Positions 61,378 through 64,000 of a DNA stretch of 64,000 bases are shown here, in pieces; position 1 is the stretch's first letter; every line of letters starts with the position of its first letter. The notes below the pieces were generated by a model that was given only the letters and a program-made list of their open reading frames with translations, was not told where the DNA came from and did not search any database. A program made the translations under genes and the position numbers. Source of the DNA: Jacaranda mimosifolia (lineage: Eukaryota > Streptophyta > Magnoliopsida > Lamiales > Bignoniaceae). The stretch lies in NCBI GenBank assembly GCA_018894105.1, contig CM032123.1, forward strand, positions 8,929,001 through 8,993,000, in the 5' to 3' direction.

Positions 61378-61811
61378 TCTTGCACGCACATAAATCCATC
61401 CATCTTCCTAATTAATCAGATAAAACAATCCATCCCGACAAGTCTGAGTAACTAGTAAAGAAAATTTGTTACCGCTGAATTTCAAAATTAAAATCAACAA
61501 AATTAAGATTGGGAGTTTTAAATTCTAGTATATATACTCCATAGAAACCAAAAGGTAAAATGAAGAAATGTCGAATAAGGTCTTGATAGAAAGGCAACAG
61601 GTGGGTACAAACAAAGTACAAGTACAGTGTGAAGTGGAAGACACATCGGATGATATGAAGGGTTAAGGGTCCCCCGTGCAGTGCAGGGGGTCGTCTGGTT
61701 CAGAGCGCGCGAAAACAGCGCGGGAGCTGTTTCCCAATCCACACACTACACATACAGCTCAATTATTATCGTTATTACTATTTTTCTATTAATATCTGCA
61801 TATATATATAG

Positions 61812-61846
<35 letters not shown>

Positions 61847-62519
61847 GTGCTTATGAAGGTGAAAGATAGCGAGCAGTTTATAAATTATTTCAAGATTTTA
61901 GGGGTTGTTTGATTATGTCGTTATTTTTATTTTTTATTTTTAGCATTTTTAAAATTTAAAAAAATAATTAAAAAAAATAAGTTGAAAATGAATTTGTATT
62001 TAGATATGTTGTTGAAAAATAATGATTGTGTAAAATTTAGTTGATTGTAGGTGGAGAGAGATAGTGGTAATAAAGATAAAGAGTGAAAAATATAAATTAT
62101 TAAGAAAAGATATATATATATATATATTATTGAAAAGTATATTTTGAGTTAAAAATCAATTACGGTTTCAATGAAAATTGTGAGAAGTATTGATAGTTCC
62201 TTTCTTAAAGTGAAAATAAGAGGACATGGATTTTAAAATAAAGACAACCAGGGCTTTAAATTCCTTCAATATAACATAAAATTATACATCATTATAACTT
62301 CAGTCACACGACTATCATTTTTACAGACAACGTAAGTGTTGACTACCAAATGCGTCGCTAGGGACCAAGGGATCAGTCATAGAGGTTTTATTGACATGAA
62401 TTAATTATTAATGGGAGTTTTATCTTAAAAAATTCATAAAATAAACTTACATATTATATAAGTTTATTTTAAAATTCTAATTCAATCTAAGAAACATATA
62501 TATATATATATATATGCTT
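61378..62519. other. Intergenic DNA with a small GC-rich spot
   Basis: The stretch 61665-61735 is GC-rich (GGGTCCCCCGTGCAGTGCAG, GAGCGCGCGAAAACAGCGCG) and can form short hairpins. The minus frame at 61518-61742 that covers it is unrecognised. (AC)n is at about 61811-61832. About 61900-62255 looks like a MITE (GGGGTTGTTTGATTATG versus ATAAAGACAACCAGGGC). Confidence 0.4.
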
Positions 62520-64000
62520 TGTTAGTCTTTTCTCACGGCCACCACCATACACACAAAATTACAGAGAGAGAGAGAGAGAGAGAGACTTTTCGTTGTTTAG
62601 TTACTTTTGGCCTCTTCTCCCATCCTTTCATTCATACCTTCCGATCTCGCTGTCCATCTGACCTGGACCTCCACTAATTGTATTGATTTTCAAAGTTTTG
62701 TCTTTTAATTTTTCATCGTAAGTCGTGATTAGAGGAGTTTGTAAAAATTAGATAGCTGTGGATCGATCATAATCTGAGGACCACTAATCCACTAGGATCA
62801 TGTAATTAAAAGACCAACTCATTGGACAATAATTGTCTCTTCATTCATAAGTAATTGGAATGATCTATGAGTTCTCTAAATTAAGACAATATATGGTGCA
62901 ATAATCAATTAATTCTAGTTATATATATATATATATTGAATGATTAACTTATGTTCTTTCATCTTAAAATTTTATAACACTAATCAATTAATTCAGTCAT
63001 ATTGCAAGTTCAAATTTAAATGACATCAAATGGATTTGTTTATATAAATAATATATGTGTTTATTTATATAACGATTATGATTCAAGAATGTGAAATTTT
63101 AAATGAAATTGAAAATATGAATTTGTAAATATTTTATAATATTACCCTCAAAAGTAATGCAATTGAAAAGTAGTACTATCCCATGGCTTCTTAAAATAAG
63201 AGTGTATTTTGGGGGAAAAAAGGTTTGCACAATGAATTTGAAAAAGTTATTTATAAGTGGGGATTACTATTCTGCTTGCTCCAATTTGGTCCCTTCAATT
63301 ATTTCTAAATATTGCTTGGTCAAAATTAGTTCAAACTAATTAATAATCTAGCTTGTTCTTTTTAGAATTAGTGCAATAATTAAAGTTTTGAGTTATTCTA
63401 ATTATTTTATTAGCAGACAAATTAAAGAGTACTTGTGGAAGCCCGGCAAGATTGGCATGTAGCCATGTGGGGGGTGGGGGCCAAGGAAGCAGGCATCGAG
63501 AGACACAGGTGAGACTGTGTTTGATTAGGCCCACCCAACATACAATACAATGGTCCAATCATAGTATAGTAATTAGTAAAGACTAGTACTGTAGTTATTA
63601 TATATATATATATATATAACACAGTGTTGGTGGTGGTGTAGATGGTGGTGGGAGTCTATCACTCGATGTGACGGCGGGCCACGGCCGCTTTATGGCCGGC
63701 GGGACCCGGCGGTGATTTTTTGCAACTCCCAAATGATTGTTGACAACAATCCATGCTCAATTACAATTCATCTTACATACTCTCATATATATATATGTAT
63801 ATATACATTTATTTAATATATATATCTATATATGTATGTATATATTGAAGAATTCTATTTGTTTCTTGATTGATTCATTGAAATATAAACTTTAGAAGTT
63901 TATCAGCCGTTCAACCACATATGTCAAATCACAATTTCCTTTGATTGATATGATAATGACGTCAACTCTAGCTAATTTATATTAAAGGAATGGAGAATTT
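62520..64000. other. Right end of window: intergenic, GC-richer patches
   Basis: A (GA)n lies at 62563-62584, followed by a CT-rich stretch (CCTCTTCTCCCATCC) that could be leader-like. At 63430-63540 and 63625-63715 the sequence is GC-rich (GGCGGGCCACGGCCGC, GGCCGGCGGGACCCGG), with CCAATCATAG at 63554. It could be a promoter-proximal region of a gene beyond the edge, but no coding exon is visible. (AT)n runs occur at 62920-62936, 63600-63618 and 63785-63845. Confidence 0.35.

Noticed and set aside
61665..61735. Small structured RNA gene at a GC-rich hairpin
   Set aside because: Only short stems of 5-6 bp are visible and no promoter element or known RNA signature accompanies them.
1..64000. 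CRISPR array, operon or bacterial-type system
   Set aside because: The window is plant nuclear DNA; the regular repeats present are microsatellites, MITEs and retroelement repeats.

Overview
The window is AT-rich nuclear DNA of a flowering plant, probably a eudicot. It holds one intact protein-coding gene, spliced and on the minus strand, in a sea of decayed transposons, MITEs and microsatellites. Most open reading frames outside that gene are short chance ORFs in AT-rich or simple-sequence DNA.

Left end (1-5.3 kb): the 3' part of a decayed Ty3/gypsy retrotransposon. The integrase C-terminus runs off the left edge and ends at a premature stop. It is followed by a short tandem repeat and then a broken, spliced reading frame on the opposite strand with its own TATA box. 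This layout is known from Tat-lineage elements (Retand, Grande, Ogre). A probable LTR remnant follows.

5.3-13 kb: intergenic DNA with several non-autonomous DNA transposons whose ends can be placed by terminal inverted repeats (TIRs) and target-site duplications (TSDs). It also holds a pair of repeats resembling plant snRNA promoters.

14.1-23.2 kb: a class I KNOX homeobox gene of the KNAT1/BREVIPEDICELLUS type. Five coding exons join without frame error into a 386-residue protein with KNOX1, KNOX2, ELK and TALE homeodomain. The 6.9-kb third intron separates the KNOX2 and ELK exons and carries a 1.86-kb MULE-like insertion. The fourth intron carries a CACTA-like MITE.

23.6-64 kb: no convincing protein gene. 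Recognisable items are a 2.95-kb solo LTR with a perfect 5-bp TSD (36110-39056), a family of palindromic CACTA-type MITEs, a nested pair of DNA transposons with both TSDs preserved (44830-46609), an array of MITEs (47.5-50.1 kb) carrying a 745-bp insertion, tandem repeats and many microsatellites. A GC-richer, CT-leader-like stretch at 43.0-43.7 kb is a candidate non-coding transcription unit. I found no tRNA, rRNA or CRISPR array.

I did not find a new multi-gene system. The most informative observations are the transposon nesting, the KNOX gene model with its transposon-loaded introns, the antisense frame of the retroelement, and the snRNA-promoter-like repeat pair.
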